34,509 bases of DNA from Streptomyces sp. CC53 (GCF_001865245.1 NZ_MKXB01000200.1:1-34509), one strand, 5' to 3'; positions 1 through 9,372 are shown, numbered from the stretch's first letter. Numbers and translations: made by a program. The notes: generated from the letters alone by a model not told the origin.

Positions 1-604
1 GGGGCGCGGGCGGGGCCGGCGGGGGGTCGCTCGGGCACGACCGCGGCCCGGGGCGGCCGCGACGCCGGGGGGCGGCCGTGGCGCCGGGGCCGGCCGTCGC
101 ACGGCCCGGCCGACACGTGGGAGGCGTCCGGCGGGGGTCGCCCACGAAGGGTGACCGGGCGGTGGGGGCGGCGCGGTGTCGGAGTTCCGGGCGGCGGATG
201 CGGCGCCGGGGGAGACGCCTCCGCTGCTTCCCTCACGCAAAGCCACCGGTCCTGCGCGAACGGTCCTCGCGGCGCTTCCCGTCGACGGCGCGCGCGACGC
301 TCCGGCGTGCGGTACGGGGCGTAGCCGACGCACATCAACGGAGTGAGGTATTCCGTTGACGGGCGGTCAATTGCCGGGTCGTTGCATCTCGATTGGGTCA
401 CGACATCCTTAAGGAGGACTGGACCACTCCCGATCGACGCGCGTAACTCCACTGCTAGGCAAGCAGTTTGACGGTTCATCAATTACACACTCACGGTAAC
501 GGAACGGACTCGTACGGCCGGTCACTGTTTGTCGGAATTCTCCGCACGTCTGTTCTGGCAGGCTTCCGCGCACCGTCCTCTGACCAAGGAGAGGTGCACC
601 ACAC
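1..604. other. Intergenic region upstream of the metalloprotease gene
   Basis: No convincing gene is seen here. The first 350 bases are extremely GC-rich and give only arginine-rich frames with no recognisable domain. From about 360 to 600 the base composition becomes visibly more AT-rich, as expected of a control region. It contains TTGACG at 468-473 without a good -10 partner. It also contains GGAAC at 501-505 followed 15 bases later by GTC at 521-523, which resembles an ECF-sigma type promoter (weak). A Shine-Dalgarno-like AAGGAGG lies near 411-417 with no start codon at a useful distance. The strong ribosome site for the next gene, AAGGAGAGG, is at about 587-595. Confidence 0.5.
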
Positions 605-2779
605 GTGTCCGGACGCCGAAGACTGCGCAAGGCGCAGCGACGCAAGCCCCGTCGTCTGATACTCGCGACGCTCGCCGTTGCGATGGCGACGATCACCGGG
701 GGACTGACCTACCAGGCCCTGTCGGGCGACGGCCCGGCCGGGGGAGCGGACGGCGCGCCCCCGGCCCTCGCCCAGGCCGCTGCCGCTCCGCCCACCGTGG
801 AACCGGAGCCCGCGGCCGAGCCGGCCCGGGACGAGAAGCCCGAGCCCCTCACCGAGAAGCCGAAGGAGGAGCCCCGCAAGGGACTCGTCTACCGCGACCT
901 CAAGCCGGCACCCGCCGACGACAAGTGCGCCGGCGTGTACCGCACCGAGAGCGGCCACTGCACGCACGGGCCCGACGCGCCCCCGCCCGGTGTCGACATC
1001 ACGAAGGACACCCCGCCCGCGATCAAGGCGGAGGCGCCCACCGGGGAGCCCGGCACCGCCCCGGACGCCGAGCCGTCGTCGCCGGCGGACTCCGGCACAC
1101 CGGCCGGCGGCGCCGAGGACGGCGGTTCCGCCGTCGCCGCCGTGCCGGCGCTCGACGCGGCCGCGGCCACCGACCCGTCCGCCGCGCCGAGCGCGGAGCC
1201 GCCCGCCGCGGCCGCCTCGCCCGACGGCCGCTCAGCCTCGCCCGGTTCGGCCGGCTCCCGCACGGCGGCCGCGGGCCCCGCCGGGCAGACCGTCCAGTGC
1301 GACGGCGACGGCGCCACCGGCAACCGCGTCCAGGTCGTGTACGTCCACGCCCCGGGCAAGGACCGCTATGCCCAGTACCTTCCGTCCTTCCGCAAGTGGG
1401 CCGCCGACGCCGACCTCATCTTCTCCGAGAGCGCGAAGGTCACCGGCGGCGTCCGGCACATCCGCTACGTCACGGCCGCCGACTGCACGCCCACCGTCCT
1501 GAACATCGAGGTCCCCGCCTCGGCACTGGCCGAGTTCAGCGCCACCAACCGGGCGCTCGCCGCGCAGGGCCTCAACCGCCGCGACCGCAAGTACATGATC
1601 TTCGCGGACGCCCAGGTGTACTGCGGCATCGGCACCTTCGCCGGGGACGAACGCCCCGGCCAGGACAACCTGAGCAACTTCGGCCCCTCCTACGGCCGTA
1701 CCGACACCGGCTGCTGGGGCGGCCACACCGCCGCCCACGAACTCGGCCACAACCTCGGCGCCGTCAACAACAGCGCCCCCAACACCAGCCGGGGCGCGCA
1801 CTGCACCGACGAGTACGACGTCATGTGCTACTCGGACAGCCCGTACTACCCCAAGATGCGCTACGTCTGCGGTGAGCGGAGCTACGAGAACCTGCTGGAC
1901 TGCCGCAACGACGACTACTTCCACACCAACCCCCGCCGGGGCAGCTACCTCGCGACCCACTGGAACATCGCGAACAACCGGTTCCTGATGCAGCAGCGCG
2001 GTGACGGGGGCACCACCCCCGACCCGGGCCCGAAGCCCACGCCGACGCCCACACCCAAGCCCACACCCACGGGCGGCACCGGCAGCCACGGGCCCGACGT
2101 CACCGTCGGCCAGATCGGCCAGGACTCCGCCGTCGCCAGCTGGCGCGCCGTTCCCGGCGCCTCCTGGTACCAGCTCCACCTGAACGGCCGGCACATCGGC
2201 TGGATCCAGGGGACCAGCGCCCGCATCTACAACCTCGCCGCCGGCACCCGGTACCAGGTCGCCGTGGCCGTCCGGTACGGCGACGGCAGCAACAGCCGGG
2301 TCGGCCGCGCCACCTCCTTCCGCACGACCGGCGGCGGCAGCGGCACCACGCCCGCCCCGGAGACCCGCTACCTGCTCGTGAACGGGGCCACCGGCAATGC
2401 CGCCGAGCTGTGGGGCGCCCGCCGGGGCGACGGCACCGTCCTCGTCGGATCGCAGCGCAACGGCTACGCGCACCAGCAGTGGTACTTCGACAGTGCGGGC
2501 GACGGCACCGTGCGGATCCGCTCCGGTCTGTCCGGCAAGTGCCTCCAACTCGGCGGACGCGCCTCCGCGGGCATGTACGTCGCCCAGCAGCCCTGCTCCG
2601 CAGGCGCCGCGCAGCAGTGGAGGATCAGCGCCTCCGGCAGCGGTGTCCGCATCGCCCCCGCGAGCGGTGACCGCTACGCGCTGGCCGTCAGCAACCGGGC
2701 CTACTACGGGTCCTGGCTGATCGAGGTGCAGCACGCGTCGGACAACCCGGCCCAGGTGTGGACGGTCCAGAAGCCGTGA
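605..2779 (+). CDS. Secreted zinc metalloprotease with FN3 and ricin-type lectin domains
   Basis: Probable extracellular or surface zinc endopeptidase that may bind glycans through its C-terminal lectin module. The 724-residue product opens with a basic stretch and a hydrophobic segment (about residues 15-40) that can act as a signal peptide or anchor, then a long Ala/Pro-rich linker to about residue 220. The catalytic region carries HELGHN (H378, E379, H382) and a later VMCY that looks like a metzincin Met-turn. Many cysteines in this region suggest disulfides and export. A Pro/Thr linker near 475-495 is followed by one fibronectin type III domain (about 500-575) and a ricin B-type trefoil (about 590-724) with three QxW-like motifs (QQW, QQW, QVW). 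GTG is chosen as start because AAGGAGAGG sits about 9 bases upstream. Odd point: the usual third zinc ligand of HEXXHxxGxxH/D is Asn388. The stop overlaps the start of the next gene. Confidence 0.88.
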   Translation: MSGRRRLRKAQRRKPRRLILATLAVAMATITGGLTYQALSGDGPAGGADGAPPALAQAAAAPPTVEPEPAAEPARDEKPEPLTEKPKEEPRKGLVYRDLKPAPADDKCAGVYRTESGHCTHGPDAPPPGVDITKDTPPAIKAEAPTGEPGTAPDAEPSSPADSGTPAGGAEDGGSAVAAVPALDAAAATDPSAAPSAEPPAAAASPDGRSASPGSAGSRTAAAGPAGQTVQCDGDGATGNRVQVVYVHAPGKDRYAQYLPSFRKWAADADLIFSESAKVTGGVRHIRYVTAADCTPTVLNIEVPASALAEFSATNRALAAQGLNRRDRKYMIFADAQVYCGIGTFAGDERPGQDNLSNFGPSYGRTDTGCWGGHTAAHELGHNLGAVNNSAPNTSRGAHCTDEYDVMCYSDSPYYPKMRYVCGERSYENLLDCRNDDYFHTNPRRGSYLATHWNIANNRFLMQQRGDGGTTPDPGPKPTPTPTPKPTPTGGTGSHGPDVTVGQIGQDSAVASWRAVPGASWYQLHLNGRHIGWIQGTSARIYNLAAGTRYQVAVAVRYGDGSNSRVGRATSFRTTGGGSGTTPAPETRYLLVNGATGNAAELWGARRGDGTVLVGSQRNGYAHQQWYFDSAGDGTVRIRSGLSGKCLQLGGRASAGMYVAQQPCSAGAAQQWRISASGSGVRIAPASGDRYALAVSNRAYYGSWLIEVQHASDNPAQVWTVQKP

Positions 2780-3432
2780 AGCGCCGAGCCCTTCCGGCGG
2801 CCGCCGCCCTCGTGAGCCTGGTCGTGTGGCTGCTGGCCGCAGCGCCGACCGCGTTCGCCCACGGCGGCGGCCTCCGGGTCGACATCACCGGACACGCCTT
2901 CGGACGCGTCGAAGCCACCGTGACCTGGGCGGACGATGGCGACCCCGTCGACGAGGCGGTCGCCGCGACCGTCAACGCGGTGAGCCCGGACGGGACGGCG
3001 GCCCTCGGCCCGTGGAAACTCGTACGGGACCCGGCCGACCCGAAGCGGTACACGACGGCCGAGGCCCTGCCGCCGGGGACGTGGCGGGTGACCATCGCGA
3101 TCGGATACCCCGCACTCGGCAAGGGCGAGCGGCAGCTGACGGTCTCCCCGGGCACACCGGCATCGCCGAGCCCCGGTCCGGACCGGGGCACCGCACCGCC
3201 CCCCGGCCCCGGGAACCCCTCCGCAGGCCCCACGGCAGCCGACGCCCCTCCTGGCAGCCCACCGGCGCAGACCGGTACGGCCCCCGGCGTCGCACCCTCC
3301 GGGGCCGCCCGGGACGCCGGGCATGCGGAGCCCGGGAACCGGGGCTTCCCCACGGGCCTCGCGGTCGGCGCGGCGCTCGCCGCTGCTGCCGCCGCTGCTG
3401 CCGTCGTCGTGGTGCGCCGCCGCCGCGGCTGA
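2776..3432 (+). CDS. Secreted, C-terminally membrane-anchored protein of unknown function
   Basis: I do not recognise a named family. The product (218 residues) starts with KRR and a hydrophobic core ending in an AFA-H type cleavage site, so it is exported. The next roughly 95 residues form a compact beta-rich, Ig/CopC-like domain beginning HGGG. It is followed by a Pro/Gly/Ala-rich stalk, then a C-terminal hydrophobic helix of about 20 residues ending in RRRRG, a stop-transfer anchor. The protein would display the domain outside the membrane. The GTG start overlaps the TGA of the metalloprotease gene (GTGA), so the two are translationally coupled, and the upstream in-frame ATG at 2758 would put the signal peptide out of place. 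The His-rich mature N-terminus resembles copper-binding CopC-type proteins, but this is only a suggestion. Confidence 0.75.
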   Translation: MKRRALPAAAALVSLVVWLLAAAPTAFAHGGGLRVDITGHAFGRVEATVTWADDGDPVDEAVAATVNAVSPDGTAALGPWKLVRDPADPKRYTTAEALPPGTWRVTIAIGYPALGKGERQLTVSPGTPASPSPGPDRGTAPPPGPGNPSAGPTAADAPPGSPPAQTGTAPGVAPSGAARDAGHAEPGNRGFPTGLAVGAALAAAAAAAAVVVVRRRRG

Positions 3433-3470
3433 CCGGGACGCCGGCCCCGCCCCGGCACGGGGACGCACAG

Positions 3471-3504
3471 GGGCCGCTGCCGGGCACAAGCCCGGCAGCG
3501 GCCC
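3471..3504. terminator. Bidirectional hairpin between convergent genes
   Basis: A perfect 15-bp inverted repeat (3471-3485 and 3490-3504) with a 4-base loop ACAA, followed on the plus strand by TTT. It sits between the plus-strand secreted-protein gene ending at 3432 and the minus-strand protease gene ending at 3580, so it can serve both. Confidence 0.8.
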
Positions 3505-3541
3505 TTTCCACGCGTGGCCCTTTCCACGCGTGGCCCTTTCC
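3501..3541. repeat. 16-bp tandem repeat containing a CCACGCGTGG palindrome
   Basis: Two identical 16-bp units (3501-3516, 3517-3532) and a partial third (3533-3541). Each full unit carries the 10-bp palindrome CCACGCGTGG (3508-3517 and 3524-3533). The first unit overlaps the right arm of the terminator hairpin. Confidence 0.85.
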
Positions 3542-3579
3542 GTGGGCGGTACGCCCGGCTGCCCCGGCCGTGCCGCGCC

Positions 3580-4683
3580 TCACACGAAGTTGAGGTCCGC
3601 ACGGCCCACCAGCGGGTCGTCCGGCATCGTCCACAGCGGCACCGCGTAGTTCCCGAAGCCGTACCGGCCGCCGAAGTGCAGGCCCAGCACCCGGTGGTCC
3701 ACCAGGTCGAACACGGGGGAGCCGCTGTTGCCGCCCAGCGTGGAGCAGTCGTGGGTCATCACGTTCCCGCCGCGCCCGCCCTGCCCTGCCGCACCGGGGC
3801 GGTCACCCGTCGGCAGCAGCTGGTTCGCCGCGCCCGGCTGCAGCCGTTTCACGTTGTACACGTCCATGAAGATCCGCCGCATCGACTCCGGTTCGTTGCG
3901 CCGCCCGTCCCACGCCGGGTGCCCGACCACGTACACCTGACGGCCCGGCAGGTCCGCGGGGGCGTCCGCCGCCACCGCCAGCGGCGTCGGCAGCGGCCGG
4001 CCTCCCGGAGCCGGCGCCACCCGCAGCAGCGCCATGTCCACCTCGTCGTGCACCCCGACGACCTCCGTCACCGCGTACGTGAGCCCGCCGGCCCCGGGGA
4101 GCTGCCCGAACTCGCGCGCCATGTCCAGTGCCGCGCCCAGCCCCGGCCGGAACGTCCACCCGGCCCCGTCGCCGCGGGCGAACTCCACCGCCACATGGCG
4201 GTTCGTCATGACGACGTCCGCGCCGACGAGGAAGCCCGTCCCCACCCAGTCCAGGCTGAGGTGACCGGACACGTCGACGCGGCCCACCCGGGCGATCGAC
4301 TCGCGGATCGCGTCGCGGTGCCCGTCGAGCACCGCCCACTCGCCCTCCTGCGGCGCGAAGTCACCGGCCTGCACCAGGATGGCGGGGCGCCCCGTCAGCA
4401 GGACGATGGCCTCCAGGCCGAACGACTCGTCGTCGCCGATCTCGTCGTCGCGGCCCTCCGCCAGCTTCTCCAGGCCCCGCGCCCCCGCGGCCAGCACCCG
4501 CGCCCGCTCCTCCTCCGCGTGGCGGGCGACATGCGCGGCGGGCGCCTCCTCGGGGGGCGGCTCGACGTCCGACTCCGGTACCTCCCGGGCCAGCAGCTCC
4601 CGTATCCGGTCGGCCTCTGCCCGCAGGTCGGTGAAGATCTCCGCGGGTCCGGCCGCGACCGGCGACCCGTTCCGGCTGCCCAT
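3580..4683 (-). CDS. Cytosolic trypsin-like serine protease
   Basis: Serine endopeptidase of the trypsin/V8-like fold (367 residues). The catalytic triad is visible as H163 in TNRHVA, D217 in DMALL and S320 in GGNSGSP. The first 140 residues are helical and acidic, with no signal peptide or membrane segment, so the enzyme should stay in the cytoplasm, unlike most streptomycete trypsins. ATG is preceded by GAGGAGC. It is the last gene of a minus-strand run, 25 bases after the second protease gene and ahead of the hairpin at 3471-3504. In known conflict systems with STAND NTPases, such intracellular proteases act as effectors released on activation. That role is inferred here from the neighbours. 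Its long N-terminal helical region could be a partner-binding domain of its own. Confidence 0.88.
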   Translation of the reverse strand: MGSRNGSPVAAGPAEIFTDLRAEADRIRELLAREVPESDVEPPPEEAPAAHVARHAEEERARVLAAGARGLEKLAEGRDDEIGDDESFGLEAIVLLTGRPAILVQAGDFAPQEGEWAVLDGHRDAIRESIARVGRVDVSGHLSLDWVGTGFLVGADVVMTNRHVAVEFARGDGAGWTFRPGLGAALDMAREFGQLPGAGGLTYAVTEVVGVHDEVDMALLRVAPAPGGRPLPTPLAVAADAPADLPGRQVYVVGHPAWDGRRNEPESMRRIFMDVYNVKRLQPGAANQLLPTGDRPGAAGQGGRGGNVMTHDCSTLGGNSGSPVFDLVDHRVLGLHFGGRYGFGNYAVPLWTMPDDPLVGRADLNFV

Positions 4684-4708
4684 GATGTGCTCCTCTCGGC
4701 TCGGTGCC

Positions 4709-5857
4709 TCAGCCCGTACGGCCCCGCTGGGCGGCGTCGATCTCCGCGTGCACCTGCGGGCTGTGCTCCGCGAGGTGCCGCAGGACGGCCGCCATCTGCG
4801 TGCCGACGTTCACGAAGGCGGTGCTCTTCCCCTGGAACGACACGTCCTCCACGCGGCGCGTGCCGCGGTGCAGCGCCACCACCCGCCAGTCGTCCGTCAG
4901 CACCGGCGACCCCGACGATCCGCTGCGGGTGTCCGTGAAGTACCGCACGTCCCGCTCGTCCGCCTCGAAGACGAGGTTGTTGCGGAGCGCCACCCGCTTC
5001 GGTGCGCCGCCCGGATGCTGGATGATGTTGACGGCCACGACGTCACCCGCCGCCACCCGCAGCGCCCGCCCCGCCAGCGGCAGCGCGGGTCGCGCCGCGG
5101 CCGGCACCTCCGCCGTGAGCCGCAGCACCGCGTAGTCCAGACCGGGGTCGCAGGCCGCCAGGTCCGCCACCGCGGCCTCCTCCTCGGTGCCGGTGGCGTC
5201 GCTCTCGTAGTCGAACCGCAGCCGCGTCGCCCGCGCCTGGAGCAGCAGGTCGCCCGGGGCCGCGGAGGGAAGCGCACCACCCACCGCCTCGCGGGCGTTG
5301 ACGACGTGGTGGTTCGTCACCAGGAGGGACGGCGTGACCAGCCATCCGGTGCCCGCGTGCGGCGGCCCGCCGCCCGCCTGGAGCGGCTCCCCGCCCTCGT
5401 ACGGCGGCACGGTGAGCCGCGCCACGGCCAGCCCCGCGCGGGCGCCACCGCGGAGGAAACCGAACGGGACGGTGTCGTCCCGGTGGACGATCCTCTCCTT
5501 CAGCTCGGCCGCCGGGCGCCCGGCGAGCGGGTCCGGCTCGCCGCCCGCGTCCCGCGCCACGTCGTCCAGGGCCTGCTGGAACACCGCCAGCGGCGCGGTC
5601 TGCGCGGTCTGCGCGACCGCGTTGCGCAGCCAGATCTCCAACGGCACCGACCCGTCGACCAGCCGCGACACCTGGTTCAGCCGCACCAGGTCCGACTGCA
5701 CCTGCACCGCCGGAGCGGCATGCAGGGGAAGGGACGCCGCGAACCGCGGCAGGATCCCGTCCAGCAGCAGTGGCCGCACCGACGGATCCACGAGGCCGCT
5801 GTCCAGGGCCGCGTCCTTCACGGCGAGGACCGCCTCGGACGACAGGTACCGCGTCAT
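4709..5857 (-). CDS. Trypsin-like protease with N-terminal effector-associated-type domain
   Basis: Second cytosolic serine protease (382 residues), with H184 in TNHHVV, D241 in DYAVLRL and S315 in GSSGSP. The N-terminal helical segment (about residues 5-100) includes FAASLPLHAAP and a later VPLEIWLRNAV. This has the look of the effector-associated domains (EADs) that tether effectors to NTPases in bacterial conflict systems. A very similar stretch, FVAALPLTARP, occurs at the same relative place in the NTPase encoded at 9353-10507, suggesting that the two proteins meet through like-with-like domain contacts. The ATG overlaps the stop of the STAND NTPase gene by 4 nt (ATGA), so the two are made together. 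There is no signal peptide. Protease identity is firm; the EAD assignment is from pattern only. Confidence 0.87.
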   Translation of the reverse strand: MTRYLSSEAVLAVKDAALDSGLVDPSVRPLLLDGILPRFAASLPLHAAPAVQVQSDLVRLNQVSRLVDGSVPLEIWLRNAVAQTAQTAPLAVFQQALDDVARDAGGEPDPLAGRPAAELKERIVHRDDTVPFGFLRGGARAGLAVARLTVPPYEGGEPLQAGGGPPHAGTGWLVTPSLLVTNHHVVNAREAVGGALPSAAPGDLLLQARATRLRFDYESDATGTEEEAAVADLAACDPGLDYAVLRLTAEVPAAARPALPLAGRALRVAAGDVVAVNIIQHPGGAPKRVALRNNLVFEADERDVRYFTDTRSGSSGSPVLTDDWRVVALHRGTRRVEDVSFQGKSTAFVNVGTQMAAVLRHLAEHSPQVHAEIDAAQRGRTG

Positions 5858-8800
5858 GACGTGCCGCCTTCCGCTCCGGGGCCGGGCACCGACGGGCCGG
5901 ACGCGTCCGCCCGCCGCCCCGGCGCGACCCGCTCGGGAGACCCTGCCGACACCGTGCCCGTACGCAGCGCCGCCGCGACGCCCGCGGCGATGTCGCCGCC
6001 CTCGTCACGCAGCACCAGCAGCCGCCGCGCCAACGCGTCGAGGGCGCCGCGGTCACGTGCCAGGCGCAGGATGTCCGCCACGCCCGAAGTGGACGCGGCG
6101 TCCGACGCGGAGGCGGCGCCCGCATCGGGGGCGGCGTCCGAGGGGGACGCGGCGCCCGCCGTCTCCCGCTGCCCGCCCCCACCCTGCCGGGGCCGCTGCG
6201 CCTGCTGCGCCTGGCGCTGCGCCCGGTGCCCCGGCCGCTCCGACTGCTCCTGTCCACGAAGGCCCTGCCCGTCCTGCCGGTCAGGCCGCTCCGAGGGCGG
6301 CTGCCCGCCCCCGCCCGGGCCGCGCGGCCCCTGCCCCTGCTCGTGCGGGTGACGTGCGCTCGGCCCCTGCACCAGCGGGTACCCCGTGTGCTGCCCCTGA
6401 CGGCTGCCCGCTGCCGACCGGGCCCGCAGCGACCTGCCGCCGCCCGGCCCCGCCGCCTGGTGCAGCAGGGCCATCAGCGGCGGCAGCAGCCGTCCGTCCC
6501 GCCGCACCGCGCGTTGCAGCGCCCCGCCCAGCACCTCCAGCGCCTGGTCGTCCTCCGGCAGCCCCACCAGGGCCAGGGCGTGGTCCAGCGCCCGCTCGTC
6601 CAGCGGGTAGACCTGCGCGGCCACCTCGCGCACCAGCGCCGGCTGCTCCGCCAGCACCGCGTCCGGCACGCCCCGCAGCCGACGCACCAACTCCTCCTCC
6701 GTGCCGCGCTCCCGTCGACCGTCCGCCAGCCGGGAGCGGGCCAGCAGCGTGCCCATCGCCTCCAGGTGCTGCCCCAGACCGATCGCCACGTCCTCCGCCA
6801 GCCGCAGCTCGCGGTCCGCGCCCTCCGCGTCACCCTCCTCCTGCGCGAGCCGCGCCGACAGCAGCAGCAGCTCCAGCCGCCGCTCCCCGCAGCCCGCGTC
6901 CTGCGTCCCCTCGACCGCCTCGGACACCACCCGCCGCGCGTCCGCCCGCCGCCCCGCCCGGATCAGCGACTCCGCCAGCAGCACGTGCAGCGGCCCGCAC
7001 AGCGTCCACGGCCGCCGCTCCTCCAGCCGGGCCAGCGCCTCAGCGGTGAAGCCCTGCGCCAGCAGGTCCTCCACCTCGTGCGCGGCGATCCGCTCCCAGT
7101 CCTCCTGCTCGGCCTCCGCCATGACGAGCACCGACGCCCGCTGCCGCCGGCTGTGCGCGGTGAGCAGCGCCGCCGAACGGGGCCCCACCTCGTCCTGCGC
7201 CCCGGCCAGCAGCCGCTCCACACCCGGCAGCCACCGCTCCTCCACGGTGCGCGGGTGCTCGCCGAGCCGCAGCCGGTGGTAGATCTCCTCCGCCCGGTCC
7301 ACCAACCCGTCCCGCGCCGCGTAGTATGCCACCGCCCGCCGCTCCACCTCCTGCGCCACCGACCCCGGATCGCTCCGCGCGAGCCGCAGCATGATGGACC
7401 GCACGTCCGGCCGCACCCGCACCGCCTGCGGCCCCGCGGACTCCACCAGGTCCAGCCGGGACAGCGCGCCGAACAGCCGCCGCGCCTCAGCGGGCCCGGA
7501 CACGGTCACCCCGCACGGCCCCGCCAGCACCTCCCGGACGACGTCCGGGGTGATCTGCCGCAGGACCAGACCCGCGTGGGCGAGCCGCCGCACGTCCTCG
7601 TCCGGGATGTGCCCGAGGATCCGCTCGTACAGCAGGCCCTGCACCAGCAACTGGTCGACCTGCCGGAAGAAGTCACGCCGCCGCTCCGGCAGGCTCTCGA
7701 CCAACTCCCGCAGCCCCGCACCGCCGCCCCCGGCCAGCACCGCGGCCCTGGCCGCGAGACGCAGGCTCAGCGGATGCCCGCCGACCCGCTCCGCGAGCAG
7801 CCGGGCCAGCTCCTCGTCCGCCACCCCGTACGCGCGGAGCACCGCCACGGACGCGTCCGCGTCCAGGTCCCGCAGCTCCACCTCCAGCGGCGCCGAGCCC
7901 GCCCCGGGGTGGCCGACCGGGGCGCGTCCCGACACGACGACCCGCACGCCCGGGTAGGCGTCGTGGAACGCGAAGTACAGCGCCCACATGCGGCCGACCT
8001 CCGGGGACCAGCGGTACTGCGCCTCCTCGAAGGAGTCGATCACCAGGACGAACGGGGGGTGCCGCGGGGTCACGGCGTGCCGCAGCACCCGCGCGACCCG
8101 CCGGAACAGCGCGCAGTCCTGCTCACCGGCCTCCGCCAGGAACTCCCGGGACGACTGCCGACCGGGCCCCCGCGTGGCTGCGAGCCGGCTCAGTCCCGCC
8201 ACCCGCTCCTCACGCGCCCGGTGACTGCCCAGCAGGCGCAGGCCCTCCTCGGCGAGGGACTCCAGCTCCTCCTGGAACGCCGGGAACTGCACGGCGAGCT
8301 GCCGGGCGGTCTCGGCGACCAGCGTGACCGGTTCGTGCACGGACAGGGAGGGCCGTTCGAAGTCGACGTACGCGAAGGGGAACGGGAAGGTGCGGCCACC
8401 GGCACGGAGGGCGCCCGCGCCCACCGGCCCGGGCGGCTCGTGCTCCGCCCCGCCCCGTCCGGGCGGCTCATGCCCCGGTCCTGCTGTCCCTCCCGCCCCG
8501 AACCGCGCACGCTCCGCGCTCCCCGTGCCGGGCGGCCCCCCTCGTCCGGCGTCGCCGGTTCCGCCGGCCCCGTCTCCGCCGTCACCGCGCCGCGCCCCGA
8601 CGGGGGCCAGGGCGTCCAGGACGAAGTGCGCCAGCAGGGTGCTCTTCCCCATGCCGCCCGCCCCGTGGACCAGCAGGGGCGGCGCCGGACCGCGTCCGGG
8701 CGCGGCGGCCTGCGGGTCCGTCGCGTAGCGCCGCAGCTCGGCGAGCTCGCGTTCCCGCCCCACGAACGGCACCCGCACCAACCGCTCCAGCGGCTCCAGC

Positions 8801-9372
8801 AGCCGGGCGAGCTCCAGTTCCCGCCGTACCGCCGCCGGGTCCGGGAGCCCCTCCACTCCGGGCACGAGCGACAGCCACCGCACGGCCTGGAGGAGATCGG
8901 CCGTGGCGTCCGCGCCGGCCGGGGCCGCCGCGTCCCCCCGCAGCAGTGACAGGCATGCCGACTCCGGTCCCGGGCCGCCCCGCACCGCGCCCGCGTTGCC
9001 CTCCAGCGCCCGCAGCGCCTCCCCCGGCCCCGCGAAGGACCGCAGCGCCTCCTCCCGGACCTCCGGGACCAGCGACCACTCCGTGTCGGCGTCCCCCGTA
9101 CCGGCCACCGTGCAGTCCGCCGCGAGCTCCACGGCCGCCCGGCCGGTCGGCGCGGCCTCACCGGGCAGCCGCAGCAGCACCGGGTCGAACGACGCCAGCA
9201 GGCACGCCGCCTGCCGGTAGCGGCGCCGCACCTCCGGCACCGGCGGCGGCAGGCCCAGCGCGCCGCGCAGCTCCTCCCGCAGCCGCGCGCGGAACTCCTC
9301 GCGCACCTCCGCCCGCGCGGTTTCCCGTACGGTTCCCCGCCCGGCTCCCGGGTCAGAGCGCGCGGTAGACAC
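5854..9372 (-). CDS. STAND-type NTPase with TPR-like repeats
   Basis: Large signal-transducing P-loop ATPase (1172 residues), the likely switch of this island. After a helical N-terminal region (about 1-215) comes FVGREREL, a hallmark leading into NACHT/NB-ARC-like modules, then Walker A GAGGMGKST (about 237-245) and Walker B FVLVIDSFEE (about 440-450). A Gly/Pro-rich insert of roughly 55 residues follows the Walker A helix. The second half (about 650-970) is made of TPR-like helical hairpins, usual for sensing. Residues about 975-1090 are a Gln/Gly/Arg-rich disordered linker, and a short helical domain closes the protein. GTG at 9372 is chosen because GGAGGGAGC precedes it and it overlaps the upstream NTPase gene by only 20 nt. 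Further upstream the frame loses all domain character. The gene overlaps the protease gene downstream by 4 nt. Confidence 0.85.
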   Translation of the reverse strand: MSTARSDPGAGRGTVRETARAEVREEFRARLREELRGALGLPPPVPEVRRRYRQAACLLASFDPVLLRLPGEAAPTGRAAVELAADCTVAGTGDADTEWSLVPEVREEALRSFAGPGEALRALEGNAGAVRGGPGPESACLSLLRGDAAAPAGADATADLLQAVRWLSLVPGVEGLPDPAAVRRELELARLLEPLERLVRVPFVGRERELAELRRYATDPQAAAPGRGPAPPLLVHGAGGMGKSTLLAHFVLDALAPVGARRGDGGDGAGGTGDAGRGGPPGTGSAERARFGAGGTAGPGHEPPGRGGAEHEPPGPVGAGALRAGGRTFPFPFAYVDFERPSLSVHEPVTLVAETARQLAVQFPAFQEELESLAEEGLRLLGSHRAREERVAGLSRLAATRGPGRQSSREFLAEAGEQDCALFRRVARVLRHAVTPRHPPFVLVIDSFEEAQYRWSPEVGRMWALYFAFHDAYPGVRVVVSGRAPVGHPGAGSAPLEVELRDLDADASVAVLRAYGVADEELARLLAERVGGHPLSLRLAARAAVLAGGGGAGLRELVESLPERRRDFFRQVDQLLVQGLLYERILGHIPDEDVRRLAHAGLVLRQITPDVVREVLAGPCGVTVSGPAEARRLFGALSRLDLVESAGPQAVRVRPDVRSIMLRLARSDPGSVAQEVERRAVAYYAARDGLVDRAEEIYHRLRLGEHPRTVEERWLPGVERLLAGAQDEVGPRSAALLTAHSRRQRASVLVMAEAEQEDWERIAAHEVEDLLAQGFTAEALARLEERRPWTLCGPLHVLLAESLIRAGRRADARRVVSEAVEGTQDAGCGERRLELLLLSARLAQEEGDAEGADRELRLAEDVAIGLGQHLEAMGTLLARSRLADGRRERGTEEELVRRLRGVPDAVLAEQPALVREVAAQVYPLDERALDHALALVGLPEDDQALEVLGGALQRAVRRDGRLLPPLMALLHQAAGPGGGRSLRARSAAGSRQGQHTGYPLVQGPSARHPHEQGQGPRGPGGGGQPPSERPDRQDGQGLRGQEQSERPGHRAQRQAQQAQRPRQGGGGQRETAGAASPSDAAPDAGAASASDAASTSGVADILRLARDRGALDALARRLLVLRDEGGDIAAGVAAALRTGTVSAGSPERVAPGRRADASGPSVPGPGAEGGTS

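Noticed and set aside
78..359. Open 93-codon plus-strand frame at the left end
   Set aside because: Arg/Gly/Pro-rich translation without a domain, no ribosome site, and frames of this length are common by chance at this GC content.
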